Source: VRUE01 sp963695835 (GTDB taxonomy: Bacteria; Actinomycetota; Thermoleophilia; Solirubrobacterales; 70-9). Taken from it: a stretch of DNA of 64,000 nt. Numbering within the stretch: position 1 is the stretch's first letter; the number at the start of each line of letters is the position of its first letter. Positions 25,319 to 32,933 of this stretch are shown here, one piece after another. Below the pieces are notes generated by a model, which had not been told where the DNA came from, made no database searches, and was given only the letters and a program-made list of their open reading frames with translations. The stretch covers positions 532,500 through 596,499 of the forward strand of contig CAVOHR010000004.1 of NCBI GenBank assembly GCA_963695835.1, given 5' to 3'. The translations under genes were made by a program, and so were the position numbers.

Positions 25319-25699
25319 ATGTCAAGGTATGTTTTGGCGTTCTCGGAGTTACACGGCTTGGATGAGGTGCGCGAGGGCGTGCGGATCCTCGACGACCTGC
25401 CCGACGCCGGCGTAGAGAAGGTGTGGGAGCAGGAGGGGGATCCCGGCGGGTACGCGGTGCTGAGCGTGGCTCGACCGACCGACCTGCGCGATGTGCTCGC
25501 GAGATCCGCCCTCGACGTCGAGGGAATGGTCGAGCTGGTGCAGGGCGAGAATCCGCTCCCCTCCCTGCAGGACCTGCGCGTGCATCGGGGGCATGTTGTC
25601 ATCGGCAACGCTTCCGAATACCTGGACTACACCGGGCAGCCGATCGAGTGGTGTGACGGGTGCAAGACAGCGCACGCCCGGGGCAAGCATGTCCGATAG
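25319..25699 (+). CDS. hypothetical protein (126 aa), first gene of a two-gene unit
   Basis: Starts 'MSRYVLAFSELHGLDEVREG' and ends with a CxxC-containing tail ('WCDGCKTAHARGKHV'). The composition is globular, with no known domain. An AAAGGT site lies 9 bp before the ATG. It overlaps the next gene by 11 bp, so the two proteins are probably made together. The divergent neighbour is the caspase-like gene; a functional link is inferred only from this layout. Confidence 0.65.
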   Translation: MSRYVLAFSELHGLDEVREGVRILDDLPDAGVEKVWEQEGDPGGYAVLSVARPTDLRDVLARSALDVEGMVELVQGENPLPSLQDLRVHRGHVVIGNASEYLDYTGQPIEWCDGCKTAHARGKHVR

Positions 25700-26270
25700 C
25701 CCCGACACGCGGCTCTGGAGTGTGCTCCAGTTCCCGTACGGTTATTCGGATGCGATCGACAAGATAGGGACGACGGCGAGCCCGCTGCTTGCCGGCTTCG
25801 CCTTCGCCCTGATCGGCCTCATCGTGGGGCAGCGCGACGCGCTCGCCCAGCCCGACCTCGCCCTGCTGCTGCTCGTGGCCGCCGGCATCGCCCTCATCTC
25901 CTCCGTGCAGCTCAACTTCACGGCTCGCAAGTACCACTTCTCGCCAAGCGAGTACTTCGACCTGCAGCGGCTCGCGGCAGAGGACGGCATCCCGCTCGGC
26001 ACGGTGAAGGCGATGGCGAGGGACTACTTGCTCAAGCAGCGCCGTTGGACGCACGCTAGCCGCTTCTCCTACAACATCGGAGTGACCGTGCTTTTCTTCG
26101 GCGTCGCCGCCACGCTCGTGCCGACCGCGGGCATTGCGCACATGGACCCGCTGCGCGCCGTGGCAGTCGCGCTGCCCGTAGCCGCGAGCCTCGTCGAGGC
26201 CGTTCTGATCCTGCGCGAGGCGATTGAACACCTCCGTTTTGGACAGAACGACGAAGATCCGGCCGGGTAG
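25689..26270 (+). CDS. four-helix membrane protein (193 aa)
   Basis: Four hydrophobic segments: 'SPLLAGFAFALIGLIVG', 'LALLLLVAAGIALISSVQL', 'IGVTVLFFGVAATLVPTAG' and 'AVAVALPVAASLVEAVLIL'. A conserved-looking cytoplasmic stretch lies between helices 2 and 3 ('SPSEYFDLQRLAAEDGIP'). It overlaps the preceding gene by 11 bp. In defence loci small membrane proteins are often effectors; that role here is speculation from context. Confidence 0.65.
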   Translation: MSDSPDTRLWSVLQFPYGYSDAIDKIGTTASPLLAGFAFALIGLIVGQRDALAQPDLALLLLVAAGIALISSVQLNFTARKYHFSPSEYFDLQRLAAEDGIPLGTVKAMARDYLLKQRRWTHASRFSYNIGVTVLFFGVAATLVPTAGIAHMDPLRAVAVALPVAASLVEAVLILREAIEHLRFGQNDEDPAG

Positions 26271-26306
26271 CCGAGACCGCGGCGAAAGCTTGGGTTTTGG
26301 CTTCCT

Positions 26307-26822
26307 CTATCGGTCGGTGCCTGGCTGGGGCGGGGAAAGGATCTGCAGGCGATCCTCGTCCGGAAACAGATCAGCGATGGCGTCGCTCAGCGCCTCGAAG
26401 TGATCCCGGTCGGCTGTGCAGACATCCTCTCCCGCAAGCCATGCCGTCGCGGCGATTTGGATGTCGGCGATCCAGGCGACCCGGCGCTCAGGCTTGGGGT
26501 CGCGCGAGCGACCTTTCCGGCTGCGCCCGCCGGTCGGGGGTGTCGGTCGGCTTGCGCGCAGCCGTCCCGATAGCAGCGCAGCCTCCCAGCTCAGCGGCAG
26601 AACCTCGACCACGCCGGCATCGAGGAGGTTGGTGAACCAGCGAAGAAGCGCGGTGAACCTGGTGTCTGCCTCGGCGCGCCGCTGCAGGCCGAAGGCGATC
26701 TCGTGCACGGTGGGCGCCGCGAGCCGGAACGGCTCCTGGGCAAGCGCCGCCTCGCTGGCCAGCTCATAGAGCGGAGTGTCGGGATGCAGGCCGGAAGCGA
26801 CTGAGGTATCCCAGACCGCCAT
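26307..26822 (-). CDS. VapC-type PIN-domain toxin
   Basis: PIN ribonuclease fold with the first Asp in 'MAVWDTSVASGL', the central Glu in 'APTVHEIAFGLQRR', and the C-terminal acidic residues in 'AWIADIQIAATAWLAGEDV' and 'TADRDHFEAL'. A basic insert (~95-113: 'GGRSRKGRSRDPKPERR') is unusual for VapC and may aid RNA binding. The antitoxin gene lies 12 bp upstream. Expected to cut RNA when released. Confidence 0.85.
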   Translation of the reverse strand: MAVWDTSVASGLHPDTPLYELASEAALAQEPFRLAAPTVHEIAFGLQRRAEADTRFTALLRWFTNLLDAGVVEVLPLSWEAALLSGRLRASRPTPPTGGRSRKGRSRDPKPERRVAWIADIQIAATAWLAGEDVCTADRDHFEALSDAIADLFPDEDRLQILSPPQPGTDR

Positions 26823-26834
26823 CCGGCCGACGTC

Positions 26835-27146
26835 CTACCCGCGCTCGGCGAGGATCGCCTCGCGCGCCTCCTCGGGAGAGGGTAGCCCCCCCGCAGCAGC
26901 AGCCGCCCCGGAAGCGACAAGCGCCTGACGGCGTCGTGCGGTCACCTTCTCGACGGCGCGTCGACGCTTCGCGGCGTCGGCACCCAGCTGTGCGAGGTAG
27001 ACGAGCGCCTCATTCTCGGTGGCCCCGAGCCGGCGCGCGGTCAGCGATAGCTCGGACTCGAGTGTCTCTGGAACCCGCAAGGTGGTGCGTCGGCCGGCGC
27101 GGCGAGCTTGGGAGGAAGCCGACCGGGTTTTTTGTTTGGTTGCCAT
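26835..27146 (-). CDS. antitoxin partner of the VapC toxin (RHH-like)
   Basis: From the ATG at 27146: a basic start 'MATKQKTRSASSQARRAGRR', then 'TTLRVPETLESELSLTARRL', a ribbon-helix-helix pattern, and an Ala/Glu-rich C-terminus. Earlier in-frame starts would run through a non-coding segment. Antitoxin before toxin with a 12-bp gap is the standard type II order. Confidence 0.75.
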   Translation of the reverse strand: MATKQKTRSASSQARRAGRRTTLRVPETLESELSLTARRLGATENEALVYLAQLGADAAKRRRAVEKVTARRRQALVASGAAAAAGGLPSPEEAREAILAERG

Positions 27147-27410
27147 GGGCTCAGGGTAGCGCATCAATTTGATGCAGGCCTGGGCGGGGTTTGAACGGAT
27201 ATCCGCGACCGCGTATCGCCTGTCTACAAGCCGAATTCTGCGGGCTTGAAGTCTGCCGAAACGCCTATGTAAATGACGAAACCCTAATAGTGAGCGCCCC
27301 CCAAACCACGCCACACGCCAGCGGTCCGTTCAGCCCTGGCGTGCGCATACGAAGCGCGCTGTGCTCCATTTGCCCCCTCGATGCCGAGGTTTGGCGAACG
27401 TGACCCAACG
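27147..27410. other. intergenic stretch without a supported gene
   Basis: These 264 bp carry no convincing frame. A segment at ~27180-27215 vaguely resembles a reversed tRNA T arm (GGCGGGGTTTGAAC) but does not pair properly. It may be a decayed copy of the junctions seen further right; I cannot show that. Confidence 0.3.
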
Positions 27411-27974
27411 TCAGGGAAGGAGCGTCGTGACCCGCGCGGCGAAGGTGAGAGCGCCGGCGCGCTCCAGGTAGGCGAGCACCTCCGCGGCGGTGTGCGGCGG
27501 GTTCTGAAGTGCGGCGGCTTGGCGAATCACGGTGTCGCGAACGGCCTCGGAATCGATGTCCAAGAGGGCGCAGAGGAACTCGTCGGCGGTCGTGACCGTG
27601 ATCCCATAGGGCTCGCAGGCAGAGGGTGGGAAGTCGCTCACGTTGTTGGTGACGATGCCGCCGGCGCCGGCGACGACCGCGGCGGCGAGGACGTGGCGGT
27701 CCTTGGGGTCGTTCTGCATCGAGTCCTCGATCCGAGCGATCGCGGCCTCATCGACCAGCGCGTCCTCGAAGGCGCTGTTCATCGCCGCCGCCATCCGGTT
27801 CATGTCGGCCTCCTCGATGCCCTCGCGGTGCTCGATCACGTTTCGCTTCACCTCCTCGAGGATCCGCTCGCTCCAACGCGGATCGAAGAGCTCGATCTCG
27901 GCCAACCGCAGGAGGGTGTCCCGCAGCGAGGCGGGAAAGAGGACGTCGGCGTCAAGGACGACCTGGTAGGCCAC
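27411..27974 (-). CDS. PIN-domain protein (PIN_3-like), probable toxin
   Basis: A 187-aa PIN fold: 'YQVVLDADVLFPASLRDTLL' with the first acidic residues, 'ERILEEVKRNVIEHREG', 'NDPKDRHVLAAAVVAGAGGI' with the catalytic Asp-Arg-His segment, then 'TNNVSDFP'. This longer PIN_3-like group is often paired with an HTH antitoxin, and such a gene lies 37 bp upstream on the same strand. Predicted ribonuclease. Confidence 0.8.
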   Translation of the reverse strand: MAYQVVLDADVLFPASLRDTLLRLAEIELFDPRWSERILEEVKRNVIEHREGIEEADMNRMAAAMNSAFEDALVDEAAIARIEDSMQNDPKDRHVLAAAVVAGAGGIVTNNVSDFPPSACEPYGITVTTADEFLCALLDIDSEAVRDTVIRQAAALQNPPHTAAEVLAYLERAGALTFAARVTTLLP

Positions 27975-28010
27975 CGCTCGCCAGGGTATTGGGCTGGTGG
28001 TGGGTGGCGG

Positions 28011-28484
28011 CTACTCGTAGCCGCCTGGGAGCTGCTCTGAGAGGCGGGTCAGCTCGTCGAGCTGTTGGCGGCGGTGCTGGTTGCGCTTTTCGCGGTAGGC
28101 GAGCAGGTCCTCGATCTTGATTCGGCGGTGCGTGCCGACCCGGTGGAAGGGCATCTGGCCCTGATCGAGGAGCTTGATCAGGTGGGGGCGGGAGACGTGG
28201 AGGATGTCGGCGGCCTGTTGGGTGGTCAGCTCCTTGCCCTGGGGCAAAAGCATCATCGTGAGGCCCTTTGCCATCCCGTCGGCGAGGAGCTGGAGGGCGT
28301 GAAAGGCCGAGGCGGGGAGCTCTACCTCCTCACCGTGGGAGCCGGCCAGCTTCGCGGTCCGCTCGCCTTTGGAGAGCAGCGTCTCGAGCTGGCGCTCGAG
28401 CTCGAGCAGGGCGTCGCGTTCGGCCGGCTCGGGGCGGATCAGGTGGTCGGCTGTCTGAGCGGGTGTCGGTGTCTCGGTGGGCAT
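28011..28484 (-). CDS. excisionase-type HTH protein, probable antitoxin of the PIN_3 toxin
   Basis: The C-terminal half carries an excisionase-like helix-turn-helix: 'ELTTQQAADILHVSRPHLIK', 'LLDQGQMPFHRVGTHRRI' and 'KIEDLLAYREKR'. The N-terminal half is helical and acidic. I chose the ATG at 28484, which has GGAGG about 6 bp upstream, over an upstream start at 28514. Followed by the PIN_3 gene, it makes a toxin-antitoxin pair; it could alternatively be a leftover directionality factor of an integrative element. Confidence 0.72.
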   Translation of the reverse strand: MPTETPTPAQTADHLIRPEPAERDALLELERQLETLLSKGERTAKLAGSHGEEVELPASAFHALQLLADGMAKGLTMMLLPQGKELTTQQAADILHVSRPHLIKLLDQGQMPFHRVGTHRRIKIEDLLAYREKRNQHRRQQLDELTRLSEQLPGGYE

Positions 28485-28633
28485 GGGGGCCTCCGTTGGA
28501 GGAGGATAAGACATAAACGCAATATGCGCAACAGGTTACGGCTGTTTCGATTGTGCCTCCCCGGCTGGCATCGATCACGCAGCACCTTCCTTCAGGAGGC
28601 GGCGCGCCGACGGCTCATTCCAAACCCCGAAAC

Positions 28634-28762
28634 GGGTTATGAGCACGCTGCGCGAGTGCGGCTGGACTACGTGGGGCGCGTTCTAGAGCGGTTTTCACTA
28701 GATCGAACTACGTGGAGATCGGCTGGAATCCGTGGGGCATGTTGCCCCATTTGTTGCCCCAG
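28634..28762 (-). repeat. junction A: GGGTTATGAG tag plus integrase-tail-like block
   Basis: Starts with GGGTTATGAG, then a 17-nt variable segment, then a block starting GCTGGACTACGTGGGGC that recurs at junctions B and C. It ends with two copies of TTGCCCCA 12 bp apart (28742-28749, 28754-28761). On the minus strand the block would encode a peptide tail like 'LGQQMGQHAPRIPAD'. The tRNA T arm seen in the other copies is degenerate or missing here. Confidence 0.7.
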
Positions 28763-28777
28763 CACCGGACCCACCGA

Positions 28778-29170
28778 CTAGCCAAGACCGCCGGAAATCG
28801 AAACGTCGGGAAGGTCGGCAAAGCCAGCTTGATCGGAACTCACTACCTGCCTCTCCCGGGCTCGTGCCGTCGCAGCGATGATTAGGTCGTGTGCGCCACG
28901 AGGCCTGCCTGCCCGCTGGACGTGTGCCAGCAGGGCGGCGTGCGCTTCGGCCACGACGAGGTCATAGGGCTCGATCGAAACGACCTCGAGAACCGCCTCG
29001 ACGAAACGCTCACGCTTCTCTCGCCGGCGCCCTTTCGCCAGCTGAACGCCAACCCTCAGCTCCGCCACGGTGATCGCCGCTACAGCGACATCATCACCGT
29101 CGTCGATCGTCTCGGCTAGCGCCCCACCGCTGCGCTCGGCGTCGACCAAAACCGTCGTATCGAGGATCAG
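28778..29170 (-). CDS. VapC-type PIN toxin with probable CTG start
   Basis: The PIN domain must include 'LILDTTVLVDAERSGGALAE' with its first Asp, then 'VAVAAITVAELRVGVQLAK' and 'PRGAHDLIIAATARAR', 'VVSSDQAGFADLP'. No ATG, GTG or TTG precedes the first Asp in this frame. The CTG at 29170, overlapping the antitoxin stop, is the likely start (another CTG is at 29179). A later ATG-like start would remove a catalytic residue. Confidence 0.8.
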   Translation of the reverse strand: MILDTTVLVDAERSGGALAETIDDGDDVAVAAITVAELRVGVQLAKGRRREKRERFVEAVLEVVSIEPYDLVVAEAHAALLAHVQRAGRPRGAHDLIIAATARARERQVVSSDQAGFADLPDVSISGGLG

Positions 29171-29418
29171 TCGCGCCAGGGGTCCGTCACAGGCTCCATG
29201 CCCTCGCGAAGCTCCCGCAGCTCGCCCGCCCAGGCATCGTCGGGTCGATTGGCGCGAAGCGCCTCCTTGAGCGCTTTCCCAGTTCCGCCGCTCGCGGGAC
29301 CGATGGTTGCCACGGCGCGACCGTGGCGGACAACCACATAGGACTCCCCGCCGCGCTCAACGTCGTCCAAGAGCTCTGAAAACCGGCGGGAAGCATCGGT
29401 GGCACTCAGCTGCTTCAT
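29167..29418 (-). CDS. Phd/YefM-family antitoxin
   Basis: An 83-aa protein with the Phd signature 'MKQLSATDASRRFSELLDDV', then 'ESYVVVRHGRAVATIGP'. It overlaps the VapC gene by 4 bp, so the two are translationally coupled. Together they form a vapBC-like operon between junctions A and D. Confidence 0.87.
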   Translation of the reverse strand: MKQLSATDASRRFSELLDDVERGGESYVVVRHGRAVATIGPASGGTGKALKEALRANRPDDAWAGELRELREGMEPVTDPWRD

Positions 29419-29495
29419 AGAATCAGATTATCAGATTCACGAGACGACGACCCTCTCGAACCTGAAGGTATCTCTACCGTTTTGCGTGCCAGCCT

Positions 29496-29546
29496 TTACG
29501 CCCCATCGACGAAGAACTCGGGGATTTGCTCTTTGGAAGTGGGCAT
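29496..29546 (-). pseudogene. first codons of a PIN-like toxin, truncated
   Basis: Forty bases after the DUF433 gene an ATG opens 16 codons ending 'IPEFFVDGA' and a stop. 'PEFFVD' is a usual start of PIN-like toxins that follow DUF433 antitoxins. The rest of the domain is missing, so the toxin has been lost and only the antitoxin remains. Confidence 0.4.
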
Positions 29547-29585
29547 CGCCGCGGCCTATCTGACGCGGCTTCCTCGTCTCATGGT

Positions 29586-30263
29586 TCAGGCTGCCGTCCG
29601 GGTCGCAAGCCTGATCACGTCCTCGACCTCGTCGGATGGGACGCTGAAGTCGGCTGCGATGTCCGCAACAGAGTCGCCGGCCTGGAAACGGTCGACCAGA
29701 TCCTCAACCCGAGCACCACCGTGGACCACCAAAGGCAGACCGAACGCGACCTTGGGATCGACGACAACCTTGGCGTTGCCGTAGGTGGGTAGCTGCACCG
29801 AATCAGCCCAGCCATCGCCTCCGTACTCGATGCGCTTCAGGTAGTCCTTGACGACACCGGCGAACTGACGCTGCTGGGTCCGGACGACGACCAGTTCCAT
29901 GACCTCGCGCTCGCCGCGCTTGTTCGCGTAGTCGAAGAGGACCTCGGCCCCATCGGTGTAAAGGCGCTTGGAGGCAAGCGCGTGATCTACGCCGATCTCC
30001 TTTTCCAGCACCTCGACGGCGGGTCGAATCCGCTGCAGCGGCACCCCGGCTCGCCTGAAGCTCGACAGCACGAACGCCTCGGCGAAGCCGATGAATGGAA
30101 CCGTCGCCTCCCGGCCGTGCGGCGGAAAGCAGGTGATCAGCGGGTGCTTGGCTTCCGGTGGTCGCGCCCAGCGCTGGATGTTCGACTTGGGCACGTCGAG
30201 ATAGCCAGCCGTCTCGCGCAACGTAAAGATGGCGCGTGCAAGCCTGGGATCGTCTGTCCCCAA
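29586..30263 (-). CDS. DUF433 protein with N-terminal HTH, orphan antitoxin
   Basis: The N-terminus looks like a MerR-type HTH ('IFTLRETAGYLDVPKSNIQR'). The C-terminal ~70 residues are a DUF433 domain ('VVVDPKVAFGLPLVVHGGAR', 'VEDLVDRFQAGDSVADIAAD'). DUF433 proteins are antitoxins of PIN-like DUF5615-type toxins. Here the downstream toxin is reduced to a few codons, so this is probably an orphan regulator. Confidence 0.8.
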   Translation of the reverse strand: MGTDDPRLARAIFTLRETAGYLDVPKSNIQRWARPPEAKHPLITCFPPHGREATVPFIGFAEAFVLSSFRRAGVPLQRIRPAVEVLEKEIGVDHALASKRLYTDGAEVLFDYANKRGEREVMELVVVRTQQRQFAGVVKDYLKRIEYGGDGWADSVQLPTYGNAKVVVDPKVAFGLPLVVHGGARVEDLVDRFQAGDSVADIAADFSVPSDEVEDVIRLATRTAA

Positions 30264-30399
30264 GTGGACCTTCCGTCTCGCGTGAGTCTTGATCAGCGCC
30301 TTCTTTCGGAACTCGGATTTCCGCTGCTCTCGATCGTAGCGGCGACCGCGGTCAGCGCTCGCCGCGCAAGGCCCAAAACGACCTCACTTTGACCTCGTG

Positions 30400-30534
<135 letters not shown>

Positions 30535-30696
30535 GTCGTTCCAGCTCCTTCAACCCGCTTGATTCGTGCCTGTGGAGGGGGTCTCAGTTACCCTGAGTTG
30601 GGGGCACTTTCTCTCAATTTGTGACCCGATTTGTGACCCGCTTGATGGCGCTGGCCGAGCCCCAAACGCCGGTCCCACGCCAACGGCGTTTGTTGC

Positions 30697-31080
30697 TCAA
30701 GCCGACGCCGCGACCACGACCGAGACCTCGTCGTGGTCGATCGCACCGCGCTTCTGCGCTCGGGCGGTGACGAGCGACGGCCTGCGGCCCGTGGGGGCGA
30801 CATCGAGCACGAACTCGATCCCGAGCCGCCGGACGGCGTTGATGATCGTGTCGACCTCGGGGTTGTGCTCGCCGGACTCGAGCTTCACGACGCGCGGCTG
30901 GGAGACGCCGAGCTTCTTCGCCAAGGCTCGCTGGCTCAGCTTGTGCTCAGCGCGATAGCGCAGCAGGGTCACGGCGAACTCCCGCGCCGGAGCGAGCCGC
31001 TGCCACTCGGCCTTGAAGCTGGGATCGGCGAGGTGCTCCTCCGCCAGGAGCGCATCGAACGTCTTTGTTGAAGCTGCCAT
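30697..31080 (-). CDS. XRE-family HTH protein (HigA-like antitoxin)
   Basis: A 127-aa protein with the XRE helix-turn-helix 'HKLSQRALAKKLGVSQPRVV', 'KLESGEHNPEVDTIINAVRR' and a short C-terminal strand. This layout is that of HigA or of the antitoxin in ParE-XRE pairs. The usual toxin gene upstream is absent; a NUDIX fragment lies there instead. An AGGAG site precedes the ATG. Confidence 0.8.
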   Translation of the reverse strand: MAASTKTFDALLAEEHLADPSFKAEWQRLAPAREFAVTLLRYRAEHKLSQRALAKKLGVSQPRVVKLESGEHNPEVDTIINAVRRLGIEFVLDVAPTGRRPSLVTARAQKRGAIDHDEVSVVVAASA

Positions 31081-31098
31081 GGAGTCTCCTCTGTCCGT

Positions 31099-31320
31099 AT
31101 GAGGATGATAACAGCTCTATTATCGGCCCAACGAATCCTAAATCTCTGGCGGCTGCGACAAGCCGTGGGCCACGAGCTTGTCCTCATGCCCGGTGCGATG
31201 GTCGCCCTGCAGCAAGACGATCAGCGCGATCTGTTGACCAAGCGGACTGATGACGGAACCTGTGGTGCCTGCCGGGCGGGCGCTGCGGAGCCAGGTAGGA
31301 GCTTCGCCCAGACGGCGAAT
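31099..31320 (+). pseudogene. NUDIX hydrolase fragment
   Basis: The frame 'LRQAVGHELVLMPGAMVALQ', then 'LLTKRTDDGTCGACRAGAAE' and 'PGRSFAQTA', matches the segment of NUDIX hydrolases just before the catalytic box (normally 'DDGTWGLPGGAxExGES'). The GLPGG element is mutated to GACRAG and the GX5EX7REUXEEXGU box that should follow is gone. It is non-functional cargo debris. Confidence 0.6.
31107..31124. promoter_or_regulatory. GATAA-N8-TTATC inverted repeat upstream of the XRE gene
   Basis: A 5-bp inverted repeat in an AT-rich patch 27 bp upstream of the XRE protein start. XRE antitoxins usually repress their own promoter through such sites. Short arms make it tentative. Confidence 0.4.
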
Positions 31321-31461
31321 AGGTCGACTACGCCCACAGATCGCCTGGTGGTCGCTTTGGCGCGACTTGAGGATCCTCGCCCAGACAGTGGCCGCCGTCC
31401 GGCGCGCCGCCGGGCGGGGTGAGCGGCGCCTTCCCTCGCCTCCTGAGCGCCCGAGGGTACA

Positions 31462-32160
31462 ATGGCCGCGATGAGCCTGAAACCGCGCTTGCCGTCGTCG
31501 GCGACGATCATCGCGTGCATCGCGCTGTTTGTCGCACTCGGTGGCACTGGCTACGCCGCCAGCCAGATCGCTCACTCGGGGGCCGAACACAAGAAGAGCC
31601 ACCGCAAGCCCTCCCAGCGGTCGCTGATCAACGCCGCGGTCGCCAAGTACTTTGCAAGCCACCGCAGCCAGTTCGTCGGACCGCGCGGCCCGGGCGGCGC
31701 GATCGGCTCGCCGGGGCCAACCGGCGCGCCCGGCTCGCCGGGGCCAACCGGCGAAACCGGGCCCGCAGGGTTGGCGTCGGGATCGGCCAAGCTCGCGGGA
31801 CCGGTGAGCACCGGCTCGTCCAGCGTCGTCGACCTGGGCGGTCCAAGCGTGACGGTCAAAGTCGGCCCCAGCGGGCTGGTCGCCTTCTGGGCGACGGCGA
31901 GGCTCAAAAGCGTAGGCGGAGGAACGGCCGAGGTCACGCTCGAGGAGCCGTCCGGCTCCTCCGTGCAGATCCAGAACTCCTCGAGCTCGGCGATCACGTA
32001 CTACACCAAACCGGAAAGCAACAGCGGCACGATCATCTTCAACGCCGGCCTCTCGACCGACTTCGTGGGCTCGGGCAACAAGACGTTCAAACTCGAGTAC
32101 TCGGACTCAGGCGGGACCGGGACCTTCGAAAACGTCGAGCTGGTGGTGATTCCGCTCTAA
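31462..32160 (+). CDS. collagen-like surface protein
   Basis: An N-terminal signal or anchor segment ('ATIIACIALFVALGGTGYAA') typical of Solirubrobacterales exported proteins is followed by a basic linker, a short Gly-X-Y repeat tract (residues ~73-101: 'GPRGPGGAIGSPGPTGAPGS'), and a C-terminal beta-rich domain ('GTIIFNAGLSTDFVGSGNKT'). The collagen tract is only about nine triplets. Likely a cell-surface protein. I used the ATG at 31462, preceded by GAGGG; a second ATG is at 31471. Confidence 0.82.
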   Translation: MAAMSLKPRLPSSATIIACIALFVALGGTGYAASQIAHSGAEHKKSHRKPSQRSLINAAVAKYFASHRSQFVGPRGPGGAIGSPGPTGAPGSPGPTGETGPAGLASGSAKLAGPVSTGSSSVVDLGGPSVTVKVGPSGLVAFWATARLKSVGGGTAEVTLEEPSGSSVQIQNSSSSAITYYTKPESNSGTIIFNAGLSTDFVGSGNKTFKLEYSDSGGTGTFENVELVVIPL

Positions 32161-32218
32161 CGGATTCGCGGCGATCGGATCAGCCGACAACGGACATCGG
32201 ACCCCCGATCTCTGTCGT

Positions 32219-32640
32219 GAGTTCCGGCCGGGCCGCTTCGTGTTGACCGGCTCAACCCGCTATTCGAGCCTTCCGACCGCGGCCCAGTCGCTGACCGGAC
32301 GCCTTCACATCGTGACGCTCCGGCCGCTCTCCCAGGGCGAGTTCGACGGGATCGAGGAGCGATTCGTCGAACAGTTGCTGACCGATCCTGCAGCGCTCGT
32401 CACGCCCGCCGCATCGTCCATCTCGCGGCAAGAGTACGTCGAACGCCTCCTGCGCGGCGGCTGCCGCTCGCCGTGTCGCGCCGAAGCGGCCTGAGCCGCA
32501 ACCGCTGGTTCGACGACTACCTCAACCTCGTGATTCAACGAGACGTCGCCGAGCTGTCGACCATCAGGCGGCGAGAGAAGATGCCCCGCCTCCTCGCCCG
32601 CCTCGCCGCCCGCCGCCGACGAGGCCGAGCGCCGACGCAA
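32219..32640 (+). pseudogene. AAA ATPase (DUF4143-type) fragment with frameshift
   Basis: 'FVLTGSTRYSSLPTAAQSLT' and 'GRLHIVTLRPLSQGEFDG' are the sensor region of the AAA/DUF4143 family. At ~32464 the frame changes, and 'LSRNRWFDDYLNLVIQRDVA' plus 'ELSTIRRREKMPRLLARLAA' continue the family match in another frame. The Walker A half and the C-terminus are missing. Confidence 0.6.
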
Positions 32641-32669
32641 GGCGAAAGGGGCGAAATCCGCCGTTTGGT

Positions 32670-32889
<220 letters not shown>

Positions 32890-32933
32890 CGGGGCGTTGC
32901 CATCGCGCGCATCAGCCCAGAGCGGGACGGAAC

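Noticed and set aside
27178..27215. Another tRNA fragment
   Set aside because: GGCGGGGTTTGAAC resembles a reversed T arm but the stem does not close and no anticodon loop follows.
28011..28484. Excisionase of the integrative element
   Set aside because: The HTH fits, but it is directly coupled to a PIN_3 toxin and no integrase is present; antitoxin is the better call.
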